Source of the DNA: Perkinsus marinus ATCC 50983
Taxonomy: Eukaryota > Perkinsozoa > Perkinsida > Perkinsidae
Direction: 5' to 3'
Length of the DNA: 28,251 bases
Assembly (NCBI RefSeq): GCF_000006405.1
Contig: NW_003202100.1
Coordinates: forward strand, 30,987 to 59,237
The position numbers and the translations under genes were made by a program. Positions 10,501 to 18,138 of this stretch are shown piece after piece. Positions within the stretch are counted from its first letter, which is position 1. The number at the start of each line of letters is the position of its first letter. A model generated the notes under the pieces. The model saw nothing but the letters and a program-made list of their open reading frames with translations, ran no database searches and was not told where the DNA came from.

Positions 10501-12393
10501 CGATGATAGACGTTTTGAGATATCAGAGGACTTCATAGTCTGGTCGGGTAGGCGTGCAAGGGTCATTTGGTGCTGAGTGGTCGGCCCAGAGATTCTCTTG
10601 ACGGGCCCTGTGGATTCGAACTCGAAACTGGAAGAGTTCACGGGCTTGGTGAATATGCGCTATCTCCGTATATCCTTCACCGAGGCGTTTAATGATACAG
10701 CGAATGAGCCTAATAAGTTGGGTATGTCTATCAGAAATCTACACGTCCAACTGGACCAGGTAAATTGACCACCGTGTTGGAGCCGCAATAATGCGCTGTT
10801 ATAAGGCTTCTATTCGTCTGTACTTAGAACCTGGCGCGTGGGCATTATAGTGCGGCTCCTACTGGTACCTGGTCCTTCCCTTCGAGTGCTGCATTGGACG
10901 GTACTCTTGACACTTACTGGAGTACCCGACAAGACGTAGACGCCGCTAACTTCACGGTGGGTGCCACTGCTGCCTCGAACTGCTTGAAGAAGCTTCCTAG
11001 GTTACCTTTGCCGAGTTGTTCAACCTCGCCGGGATCCATATAGAGTTTCTCTACCGACCTATCAGCATAGAGCTGTACCATAGCGTGGACTGTATAGTGT
11101 ACAGCTTGGTCGACTCCATCACGGATAATTATGAGTGAGTCCTCATCCTTTCCGAGGATCACTTCTAGAGGAAGACTGTGGTAGTTACGCCTTTGAAGTA
11201 CCAACAACAGTCCACTTCCAAGCTCGCTGCGTTCGGGTTCACCTATCAGGCGCTCGTGATACCATATGGCACCCGGATCGCTATGGAGATAACACCTCTT
11301 TGGTGCAAGTCATCGCCATAAAAGAGTTTACCTTGCTCGAGCACGCTGGTGGTGGTAGTGTCTTTGGAATAGAGGACTGCTCCGGTTCGAACTGTGGATT
11401 ACGGTAAGTCTCCGTTGGGTGCCCTGTTGAACAACCTGTGTTCCGCGTAGGGATGCATCTGCTGATAGATACGACACAATAACCTATGGTTTGCGTGAAC
11501 CGAGGGAATGGTTTTTAGCATCGGAAGCGGACATCAGGAGCCAAGACGTAGTGGGAACCAAGGAGAACACCATGCAGAAAGTAGCCCTGCATGAGGTCAC
11601 GAGATTCAGTTTAGTGTAGGTTCACATCGTTGCGGTATTCGGTGGTAACACCATTACATTGTACCGTAATGGACAGCAGTACGGTAGCTCTTACAACGGC
11701 TCGGCGATAAGCGCGTCAGCATGGGATAGCAACGCCAGGCTGATCATGGGGATTCGGTCCACTGCGTAGGGCTATTGGGTTCTCCCCAGTTGAGGCGCTT
11801 CCCACAAGGTACGTCGGCCTCTCGACAGTCTCTATCTTCAATGGTACGCTATTGGAAGGCCTCACTGGACTTCACGATGATACTCACGATAACTTCTTCT
11901 CGGGGGCTATACATTCAGTGACTCTCATTAGAGGAGCTCTGTCAGCTGAGGAGGTCTTGGGCCTCTACGAAAACAATGCCGGGAAACCCGAGCGAGCGTG
12001 TCATTGTGGGCATCGTGTGTGCCCTAGTGGTCCATCACGGTTCCTACCTTCAGTACAGGTAAGTTCGAAGAATAGTATGTCGTGGCCGGTCGGATGTCTC
12101 CTCCCTCAGTGGTGATCTCTGAGTTATCGCTCTCTCGTGTTAGGTCCCTTGCTCGGGCCAAGGAGTGTGCGTTCGCAACGTGAGTGCAGACGGCCTCACC
12201 CAGACCGGTAGCTGTGTCTGTTTACCGGGCTACAGTGGTGGGCAGTGTGGGACTGGATGGGTCTGGGTGTAGATCCTTGTCAGGTCCGAACTGCTCAGTG
12301 CATTGCTCTGAAAACGGAGGCTGCTGTAAAATTGATGACGATTGCCCTTATGACCGTCATTGTGATGAACTCACCAGCAGCTGTGTCAGCTAG
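1519..12393 (+). CDS. giant secreted lectin / discoidin / LamG / EGF-like protein (about 30 exons)
   Basis: One modular extracellular protein of roughly 2,900 residues. The ATG at 1519 was chosen because it starts a hydrophobic signal peptide (MLIIIFYLAAAASLGARG). Domains in order: L-type lectin (about 2130-2990), an unknown segment (3178-3505), cysteine-rich modules (about 3760-5100), discoidin-like modules (about 5230-11400), a LamG-like fold (about 11450-11990), and a cysteine-rich/EGF-like end. Introns where phase and domain continuity agree: 1648-1697, 3129-3177, 4083-4133, 4232-4275, 4462-4509, 4644-4690, 5971-6022, 7162-7299, 7431-7470, 7670-7723, 8407-8456, 8581-8747, 9116-9185, 9523-9587, 9727-9771, 9871-9941, 10075-10121, 10285-10349, 10548-10589, 10760-10827, 10957-11000, 11135-11184, 11404-11450, 11766-11808, 12059-12143, 12247-12283. 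Joins near 1783-2133, 3506-3757, 8919-8980 and 11581-11619 are unsettled. Likely a surface or secreted adhesin; function is inferred from domains only. The C-terminus could extend (see 12443-12650). Confidence 0.82.
2134..2990 (+). other. L-type (legume-like) lectin domain of the giant protein
   Basis: The frame-1 exon carries the hallmarks of a legume-lectin/L-type lectin jelly roll in the right order: VAYGFDTTFYFTV, then GGRGFAFLVQNEG, then LAVEFDFYRDT followed by a WNHIAV segment, then HEVRIRYD, LSVEIDGQVV, and finally HAWVGFVATTD ... ILSWKL. These match the SFxTxFxF, DGxAFxL, VAVEFDT, NHIGI and YVGFxAATG...ILSWxF blocks of the family. The acidic FDF strand and the asparagine-histidine pair lie where calcium and sugar ligands normally sit, so glycan binding is plausible. 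The domain is the most N-terminal one, directly after an unassigned segment downstream of the signal peptide. Confidence 0.82.
3758..5130 (+). other. cysteine-rich modules of the giant protein
   Basis: Successive small exons (to 4082, 4134-4231, 4276-4461, 4510-4643, then from 4691) encode cysteine-dense stretches such as CDCDYC, CKYDTHCGF, CDCLDMGD, ECFDCLAL and FCKYQCGPP, later spaced cysteines around ECINAMCEL, and several NxT/NxS glycosylation sites. All five exon joins keep frame, so this is real coding sequence. I do not recognise a named domain: it is neither a standard LCCL nor an EGF module. It separates the lectin from the discoidin array and is probably disulphide-bonded and secreted. 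Confidence 0.65.
5230..11400 (+). other. array of about ten or eleven discoidin-like (F5/8 type C) modules
   Basis: The discoidin signature, an A-x-D-G turn followed by a T-x-W strand, then a V/I-x-L-x-x segment and ending with a xRVxxx...IxEIEVY strand, recurs through the region. Starts seen: AVDGDMDTYWSS (about 5343), YAFDGDQRTWWS (5755), LAVDDRTDAEF (6257), HAIDGNNDTDF (6710), LAIDGHFDTYW (7403), YALDGVAATT (7908), KALDGDDFTFWSS (8393), KALQGLNSTFW (9093), YAFDGLSTTEF (9702), DAANAISSNNSTMW (10350), AALDGTLDTYWS (10890). Ends seen: REVEVKLD, LEIRVYS, LSAVEVYS, IAELEVKL, TEIEVWK. Copies are very diverged from each other. Such modules bind glycans or phospholipids in known proteins. Confidence 0.8.
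11451..11990 (+). other. LamG / concanavalin-like module of the giant protein
   Basis: The exons read VHIVAVFGGNTITLYRNGQ, then a glycine-isoleucine strand ARLIMGIRS, and after intron 11766-11808 (43 nt) continue to FFSGAIHSVTLIRGALSAEE. This is the LamG_3-type pattern HVAVxxxGxxIxLYxNGQ ... GxI..VxIxxxALSxxEI. The join just before VHIVAV is ambiguous: donors at 11581 (39-nt intron) and 11596 (24-nt intron) are both in phase with the acceptor at 11619. The 39-nt form has the better GTA donor and is preferred. Confidence 0.68.
12144..12393 (+). other. EGF-like and cysteine-rich C-terminus
   Basis: Exon 12144-12246 encodes CSGQGVCVRN ... GSCVCLPGYSGGQC, the C-x-x-x-G-x-C ... C-x-C-x-x-G-Y-x-G-x-x-C spacing of an EGF-like repeat. 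The 37-nt intron 12247-12283 splits the last cysteine codon (T|GT) and restores the frame to PNCSVHCSENGGCCKIDDDC, a second cysteine cluster. A TAG at 12391-12393 closes the frame. No membrane helix precedes this stop, so the protein as modelled is secreted. Confidence 0.62.
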
Positions 12394-12874
12394 TATCGAT
12401 GATTGTTTGGAGACTTCCTCATGCTCCGTCATGCAATACTAGATGTGTTTCATTCCTTTTCCCTGCTGTTGTGTTTATTTTGCCGGCAGTGATATACCGC
12501 ATTATGCTCCCAGTTTGATGAGTTTTTCGTTACGTGTTCTCCTATCCCCCGTTGAATGCATTGGTTCATCTTGCCATCTCCATCATGGTCTTTAGCGCCT
12601 ATATCAAAGGCCTAGAGAAGGCCCATCTGGAGGTCTACAGGGCCCAGTAACGAGCATCCATTTGCGTCCGCTATTCTACCAACCAGAAGCCGTTCAGACC
12701 CTGCCATTGCGAGTTACCAGCCGTCTTTCTGGTGTGCGCCGATGTGGTGTTGATACGAATGGCGGTAGGCCACTGCTATGGTCAGCGCATAGCCTCCTGC
12801 TGCTGCTCAGCTTGGGGTCCTCTCGGGTGGCCTGCTGAGACCCATTGTAGTGCGTCTAGTTCCTTCTGATCCCT
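12394..12874 (+). other. intergenic stretch with hydrophobic frame-3 reading
   Basis: This 481-base spacer between the giant gene and the Rieske gene is partly pyrimidine-rich. In frame 3, codons from 12444 give a hydrophobic run (VSFLFPAVVFILPAVIYR) closed by two stops at 12516-12521. The same frame then reopens to 12650 with a second hydrophobic segment (LNALVHLAISIMVFSAYI) and a charged tail. This could be an alternative membrane-anchoring end of the giant protein, exons of a small membrane-protein gene, or 3' UTR. No splice combination I tried joined it cleanly upstream. Confidence 0.25.
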
Positions 12875-13676
12875 ATGAGTTCCTCCTCATCATCCACCCC
12901 GAGAGACGGCACCGAATCAGACGGTGAGTCCCAGCGATCTAGTGCGGCTACAGCGAATGAGAACCGACACTTTGGCCTGGAAGGATCGCAGTGGCATGCA
13001 GTATGCACTCTCGCACGTTTGAGAAGGGAGGGACGGGTTCATACACAAGTAGGTTGGGCTCATCGAACACCAGCAGTTACCCTGGTTTCCCACGGTTTCT
13101 TCTCCCTCAGGTGGATGGACGATTCGTATCAGTGTTATATGATCCCCGACCACAGAGTGGGAGCAAGGCGCCTATCATATACTGTTTAGATTCTATTTGT
13201 TATCACATGGGTGGTCCCTTGACCACGGGAGACATCGAGGATGTATGTTCTCTACTTGGTTCATGTTTATTCGCCTTTCAGATTGACGGCATTCCCAGCC
13301 TCAGCTGTCCTTGGCATCAGTATAAGATCAACTTGCGGGATGGTTCTCGACTTTCCCGCCCAGTTACCTTTGATCCAAAGACTCGGAGGCCAATACCGGG
13401 CAAGTGGGAGGTCCGAACTGAGGCGCGTCTGCCGTTATGAGGTGCCCATTTGGTCAGAGTGGTCCCAAGTGTGTCCAGCGCATACACGATGTTCGTTGTA
13501 CAGCCGATGGGCAAGTTGAAGTGAGGCTCACTATGGAAAGCAGTCAGCCCGTGCTCAGCGATAAATACGCATACAGCTCTCGTGCCGGTGAGAAAGGGGC
13601 CATTCTGTATGACCGATCGTTCCTAGCCCTCAGTGATGAGTTGACAAGACTCTCTATTCCTCAGCTCGTAACCTGA
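12875..13676 (+). CDS. RFESD: Rieske [2Fe-2S] domain protein, RFESD type
   Basis: Four exons, 12875-13048, 13111-13242, 13282-13410 and 13458-13676, join in phase into a 217-residue protein; introns are 62, 39 and 47 nt. The Rieske cluster ligands are all present: C88-Y-H90 in ICYHMGGPL and C111-P-W-H114 in SCPWHQY, with 20 residues between the two boxes, the spacing and wording of the RFESD family (CYHxGGPLxxGxIED ... CPWH). The C-terminal segment QRIHDVRCTADGQVEV matches the QRTHxVxVxxGxIxV strand of the same family, followed by SDKYAYSS. The first 45 residues are serine-rich and probably disordered. There is no membrane helix, so it is a soluble electron-transfer or redox-sensing protein whose partner is not known from sequence. 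The start at 12875 is the first in-frame ATG after the spacer. The sirtuin gene follows 256 nt downstream on the same strand. Confidence 0.9.
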
Positions 13677-13932
13677 CCATAAAGGGAAGCTCTCCCGAGC
13701 AGTTGGACTCTTCCAGGCCTTCCCCGTGCGTGATGGACTATCATAATTCCCCCCGCAAGTCCAAGAAGAGGTTGTGTGCTCGCCGATCGACTATCGGGAA
13801 TTGAATCCTCTGCATTACTCGATAGCTGTCCGACTATCGGAATATTACGTTTCGACCATCACCTGTGTTCTGTAGCGCCCCTGAATTCGTCGTCTTATGT
13901 GAGTTTAATATTTCTTATTTCTCCACCCTACG
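13677..13932 (+). other. intergenic spacer between Rieske and sirtuin genes
   Basis: A 256-base spacer. It contains short palindromic-looking CGAT-rich stretches (for example around 13786-13850, where cgatcgactatcgg and cgactatcgg recur) and a pyrimidine-rich stretch just before the sirtuin ATG. It is probably the 3' UTR of the upstream gene plus the promoter and leader of the sirtuin. An overlapping frame through it is a shadow created by the sirtuin's second exon. Confidence 0.4.
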
Positions 13933-14993
13933 ATGTCGTCCTCGCCCATGTCCCAGTGTAGTGCTCCCCTTAGTGACTCTGATGCTGAGTCTGAGTCCAT
14001 CGTCTTCAGTACCTCCTCGGAGTCCAGCCCGACCAGCCTCCCACAGCGGCTCAAGGACGTCTTCGGAGGTCAGCCCCTCCCCCACTGCTGATCACTCTCC
14101 TGCATTGTCTTCAGATGACGAGGTCAGCGTAGGGGCGCTCTGTTCGGACCCTAGCAGATATTGGAAGCGAGTGGTGGTCCTAGCTGGCGCTGGTATCTCC
14201 GTGAGCGCCGGGATCCCTGACTTTCGCTCGCCCAATACAGGGATATACGCTAACGTGAAGCAATACACCGACAGTCTGCGAGCTCCCGAGGACCTCTTCT
14301 CGATCCACTACTTCCGACATGACCCTTATCCTTTCTACAGGCTATGTCATGAAGCCAAGTTGGGTAGAGGGACGCACGAGCCTACTGCAGCGCACAGGTT
14401 CATAGCATGGCTTGCCGAGAAGGGAGCTCTATTACGGTGCTACACTCAGAACATCGACAGCCTTGAGATCGATGCCGGCGTGCCTGAGGAACTCGTCGTT
14501 CAGGTGAGAATACTCTCCCACATTCTGAACGGTTGAGTTTCTTCCTCCCTAGGCTCATGGACATCTCCGGTCAGCCCGGTGTATTGATTGTGGATGTCCG
14601 TATGGTGGCGACATGAGCGACTTGTTGAGCTCTGAGGAGCCGGTCCACTGCGCTGCCTGCTGTGGCTTGGTGAAACCGGACGTTGTATTCTTCGGCGAGA
14701 ACCTGCCCGAACGGTTCTTCGACTGTGTCCAAGAGGATCTTTCCCAAGCAACGTTGTTGGTCGTGATGGGCACCAGTCTGCAGGTCGGGCCATGCAACCA
14801 AATACCCATCCTGTTGCCGAGGACCACTCCTAGGCTGCTGGTGAATCTAACCCCACCTCCTCACGGTATGTTCCGGTTTGGTCGGGCTGATAACTACCGG
14901 GACGTCTTCATCGAGAACGACACCGACTCCGCAAGTGTAGAGTTGAGGAAGATGCTCGAGGAGTCCGGTGGACTGATGCCGTCCAGGTTGTGA
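13933..14993 (+). CDS. Sir2-family NAD+-dependent protein deacylase (class I sirtuin)
   Basis: Exons 13933-14068, 14115-14503 and 14553-14993 (introns 46 and 49 nt) give a 321-residue protein. It removes acetyl or longer acyl groups from lysines using NAD+. All catalytic signatures are intact: the NAD+ Rossmann motif GAGISVSAGIPDFRS (residues 70-84), TQNID (156-160), the catalytic histidine in AHGHL (H177), the zinc knot C185-x2-C188 ... C208-x2-C211, GLVKPDVVFFGE and VVMGTSLQV. The wording is that of class I (SIRT1/2/3-like) enzymes. The first 45 residues are serine-rich, acidic and lack a clear organelle signal, so nuclear or cytosolic location is likeliest. The ATG at 13933 was chosen over a longer overlapping frame because the exon 1 to exon 2 join is in phase and uses consensus splice sites. 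Confidence 0.95.
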
Positions 14994-15226
14994 TGCCACC
15001 TGGTTCGACCGATAAGATGATGAAAAATTCTGTCCAACACGAGAACGTAACGGTATAGAAATACTGCGCCCCAAGGCGGCACTATTGGCAGTATTACACA
15101 TTAGCTTCATCCTTGAGTTTTACGATAGCGTACAGTGTTCGTCACAGTGGGCAGGGTTTGGGTCTTGCGAGGAAACTATCCGTGTATTCTCTCGCCCAGT
15201 TCAGTTCCTGATAGTCTCTTTGATGA

Positions 15227-15691
15227 ATGGTAGTCCCACCTCCACCCCAACGAGGCACGGAAGGCCCTGTTCTTCCAGAAGCACAGGCCCTGAAGGCGAA
15301 CCCTGTGGAGGGTCGTGGTCGGCAAGCTACCATCAGTGAATCGACTTCTCCTGCTTCCGTGAGTCGGCCTGGGGCCAGTACGAATCCTAGTGGTCGAGAA
15401 CTGTCACCCTTGACTGAAGAGCGCAGCTTGGAGATTGATGAACGTGTTCTTGATGGCCCCGAGATGAGGAAGGACAGTTCCACTGAAGACCACATGAAAC
15501 GAATGCGGAGTGGATCCAGTCGGTCGGGCTGTAGCTGGCCTCGATCGGATCAGTGGTCCTCAGGCAATATCATGGTAGCGGTTAGAACGAGGAGTCTCCT
15601 GCCCTTCGAAAAGGCTCAAGGTGGAAGGGAAGTCCTCAGGGTGGGGGGGGGCTGTACCAAGACCAGACACGAGTCGAGGATGTTATGGTAG
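15227..15691 (+). CDS. hypothetical serine/proline/charged protein, doubtful
   Basis: A 154-codon frame downstream of the sirtuin starts MVVPPPPQRGTEGPV and is rich in S, P, E and R, with the low-complexity look of a disordered N-terminus; residues near 70-95 are strongly acidic and basic in blocks. After its stop the same frame stays open up to the assembly gap at 15855. I see no domain. It may be the first exon of a gene whose remainder lies in or beyond the gap, or an unselected frame in GC-balanced DNA. Confidence 0.28.
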   Translation: MVVPPPPQRGTEGPVLPEAQALKANPVEGRGRQATISESTSPASVSRPGASTNPSGRELSPLTEERSLEIDERVLDGPEMRKDSSTEDHMKRMRSGSSRSGCSWPRSDQWSSGNIMVAVRTRSLLPFEKAQGGREVLRVGGGCTKTRHESRMLW

Positions 15692-15854
15692 GTGCTGGAG
15701 AATAAGGTGGTGGTGCTGATGGATCCGGGGACGACGGCTAGTGATGACTACCTTCGTCTGAACAAGTCTAGAGAACGCCGGTACGGCTGCTGCACGGCTT
15801 CACAACGACGTTATAGACCCCTGCTAGGTACGCCTTTGACCATGTATTCGAGGC

Positions 15855-15954
15855 NNNNNNNNNNNNNNNNNNNNNNNNNNNNNNNNNNNNNNNNNNNNNN
15901 NNNNNNNNNNNNNNNNNNNNNNNNNNNNNNNNNNNNNNNNNNNNNNNNNNNNNN
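15855..15954. other. assembly gap of 100 N
   Basis: One hundred consecutive N bases. The round number suggests a placeholder of unknown true length. The sequence on its two sides differs in composition and coding character, so order and distance across it should not be trusted. Confidence 0.99.
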
Positions 15955-16188
15955 GCAATCAAGACCACCGTGGAACTACTAACACGAGCGTCTCCAGCAA
16001 TGACCCACAAAAGGAACACAATCGCTTTGGAAGAACCAGAGGAGGTCTATACCGATACAGAAGCTCCGTGGGGGATCACTCTCTACGAAACAAGATTACA
16101 TCACTCCCAATCAGGCTATAAACCGGACCACTGGACTCCCCTCGGCTACGCACGTCGTCCATTGGCGCAAGAGACCCGGTGGCGGTGA
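15955..16188 (+). mobile_element. possible fossil of a retroelement RNase H domain
   Basis: Immediately after the gap an open frame of 77 codons contains VYTDTEAPWGITLYETR and, later, WTPLGYARRPLAQETRW. The order DxxAxxWGxxL ... PxxYxxRxLxxxExxW resembles the start and middle of the RNase H domain of LTR (Ty3/gypsy-like) reverse transcriptases. Only this fragment is visible, truncated on the left by the gap. No reverse transcriptase, integrase or terminal repeats can be recognised, so it is at most a broken remnant. Family and age cannot be fixed. Confidence 0.3.
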
Positions 16189-17196
16189 GGTGCTGTAGTT
16201 ATTATGACTTCGCCAGTTTGTTGGCTACAGTTTCTCCTACGTCTGCTGCGGCCTCAGCGAAAGCCTCCTCGGGTTTTCATGGAGGGAACTTGCAAGCTCT
16301 GCCTCGACCAAGCAAGCAGTCAGCGTCTAATCCACTTTCGAAGGTTGTTTACTACTATCGTTGGGAAGTGATCATCCGCAGTCTTTTCTAGATAAGAGCG
16401 CTGGCCCAAGCTTCTGTCCGCAGAGTTCGGCTTTCCAACTCAACAGAGCAGTCGCCAGGCAAGCATGAAAACCAATGAATCAATCATTTTCCACGTATCA
16501 TATGTAATGGTGTCCTCATGCGATAATTTTATGGCGGTCGTTGTTTGGTTGAGTTACCGAAGTATCTCCCTCGAACTGGTAGTGGCTGAAACATGTGCAA
16601 GCACTGGGACAGCATCACCCGCATTACACATTTCCACACCGATTCCTTATGCAGTACTCATCATTACATGGACCATTCACGTGTAAGTCCTGTAATGGAG
16701 GAAGTTCAACGACGGCACAACGCACTGATGGAAATAGCGCTCAACGCTCGGAATATTCACAGTTGGCACTTGGTTTAGTGGATGGCACAATAAACTCGCG
16801 CTTCCGGAGATGAAATTATGTTGTCAGCGGATTATCCAAAATTCGTGGTGTCACAGGTTTTGCACATGTACTGCTTAAACAACGATAGGGACAATATTTT
16901 TACAGAGGTACAGGGACCCACGTTCATTCGTAGTGCGTCACAGTTGTATATAAGTGAGGCGAAGTCATTACCGCATAATACTTACACGGACTTTGCAGTG
17001 GATCATTCGAGAATTCCTCAGTTTTCAATTACCAACTACTGTAAACTCGACAATGTGAATTATACGAGATGATTACACCAAACCTAAAGTCATGCTTGTC
17101 ATCCTGCTACACGATGACTGTACCACTCAAAACTCTTTACATCCATCAAGCCCTCAACGTTTCCCTACTTGGGAGCTAGTGAATGTAGCATGTACA
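16189..17196. other. AT-richer convergent intergenic DNA
   Basis: About 1 kb between the possible retroelement fragment and the 3' end of the minus-strand TPR gene. It is clearly richer in A and T than the neighbouring genes. The longest frames are 60 to 84 codons, without domains or plausible splice joins. It could be decayed repeat DNA plus the 3' UTR of the TPR gene. I see no RNA gene in it. Confidence 0.45.
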
Positions 17197-18138
17197 TCAC
17201 TCACTGACTTTTGCTTTCCTGGCGGCTTCCTCAAGCTCGGCGCAGGCCTCTTTCCACTTTCCTTGCTGAGCCAGGCTTCTAGCGAGCAGTTCGGTCACTC
17301 TAAAAGACTTCGCAACACCAGTGACACCACGACGCTGATACAGTCGGATGAGGTTCTCGGCCTGAGGCTCCCCATAAAAGACGGGACACTTCTAGTCACC
17401 CTTCAGTCACCTCCTTTGCGAACTTCCCGTGACCCAACAAGCCATCAACAAGCTCGGTGAGAGAGTCCAAGCAGCGGACCTGGATAAGCACATGATCGAG
17501 CTTGAATACTCTGAGTTGTCGTCAGACTTCCCCAGACAAGGACTCTATCTCAGCCCTACGGTCCACAGTGCCGACCACCATACAAGAGGTTCTCATGAAG
17601 GCTTGCAAGGCCTGCAAGGATAAGTCCAGTGCACAGTAGATAAGTGATCTACTCACCTTAGCCGCGCCGACAGCATCGTCGCTCCTCAGCAACTCGACAC
17701 ACAGGTCGGCCCATACCCCGGCTCGATACGGATCGAGAGCATTGGCGGCTTTGAGGAGGCTCAGCGACGACTTGCATCCTAAGCTGATACTATTGCATGG
17801 CGATTGAACCCTTCAAGTCCTCACGTTTGCGTTCCACTTGGGCCAAGCCTAGCCACGCCAGGGACGTTTGCTCATATGTGAGACTCGTCCTGAACGCCTC
17901 CGATGCCTCTGTGAGCTGACCTAACTCGCTATAGAGAGTCCCTAGACCAGAGCACTGCATACACCATAACAGCTGGACTCGAGCACTTACCCATTCGGAG
18001 GTATACAATCGAGTCCTCCGGTGGACTTGTGAAGGTTCGAGTTGCCTTCTGGAAGGAATCCAACGCATCCCCTTTCCTCCCCAGTCTGAAGTAACATTCC
18101 CCCCGGTAGAGCCACCCTGCCTGATCCCGGTCGCTATC
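17197..18138 (-). other. C-terminal TPR repeats of the CFAP70-like protein
   Basis: Exons 17991-18138, 17825-17941, 17657-17778, 17528-17611, 17411-17479 and 17197-17361 join in phase (introns 49, 46, 45, 48 and 49 nt). They encode consecutive TPR helices, for example AGWLYRGECYFRLGRKGDAL, GTLYSELGQLTEASEAFRTS, LAWLGLAQVERKR, AANALDPYRAGVWADLCVEL and LLARSLAQQGKWKEACAELE. The W-LG-Y-A-F-A-P spacing of the TPR motif is clear. The final exon ends with a basic helix and a TGA at 17197-17199. Confidence 0.8.

Noticed and set aside
13865-13932. Longer N-terminus for the sirtuin in frame 2
   Set aside because: It is the out-of-phase extension of exon 2 back through the intron and exon 1; the ATG at 13933 with intron 14069-14114 gives a consensus, in-phase model.
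16593-16778. 61-codon frame with several H and C residues, considered as a zinc-binding segment
   Set aside because: The cysteine and histidine spacing does not match an HHCC or other zinc-binding pattern, and the region is AT-rich with short random frames.
1511-16824. Shared 14-mer atgaaattatgttg at 1511 and 16811
   Set aside because: One exact match of this length is about what chance predicts in 28 kb; the flanks do not align.
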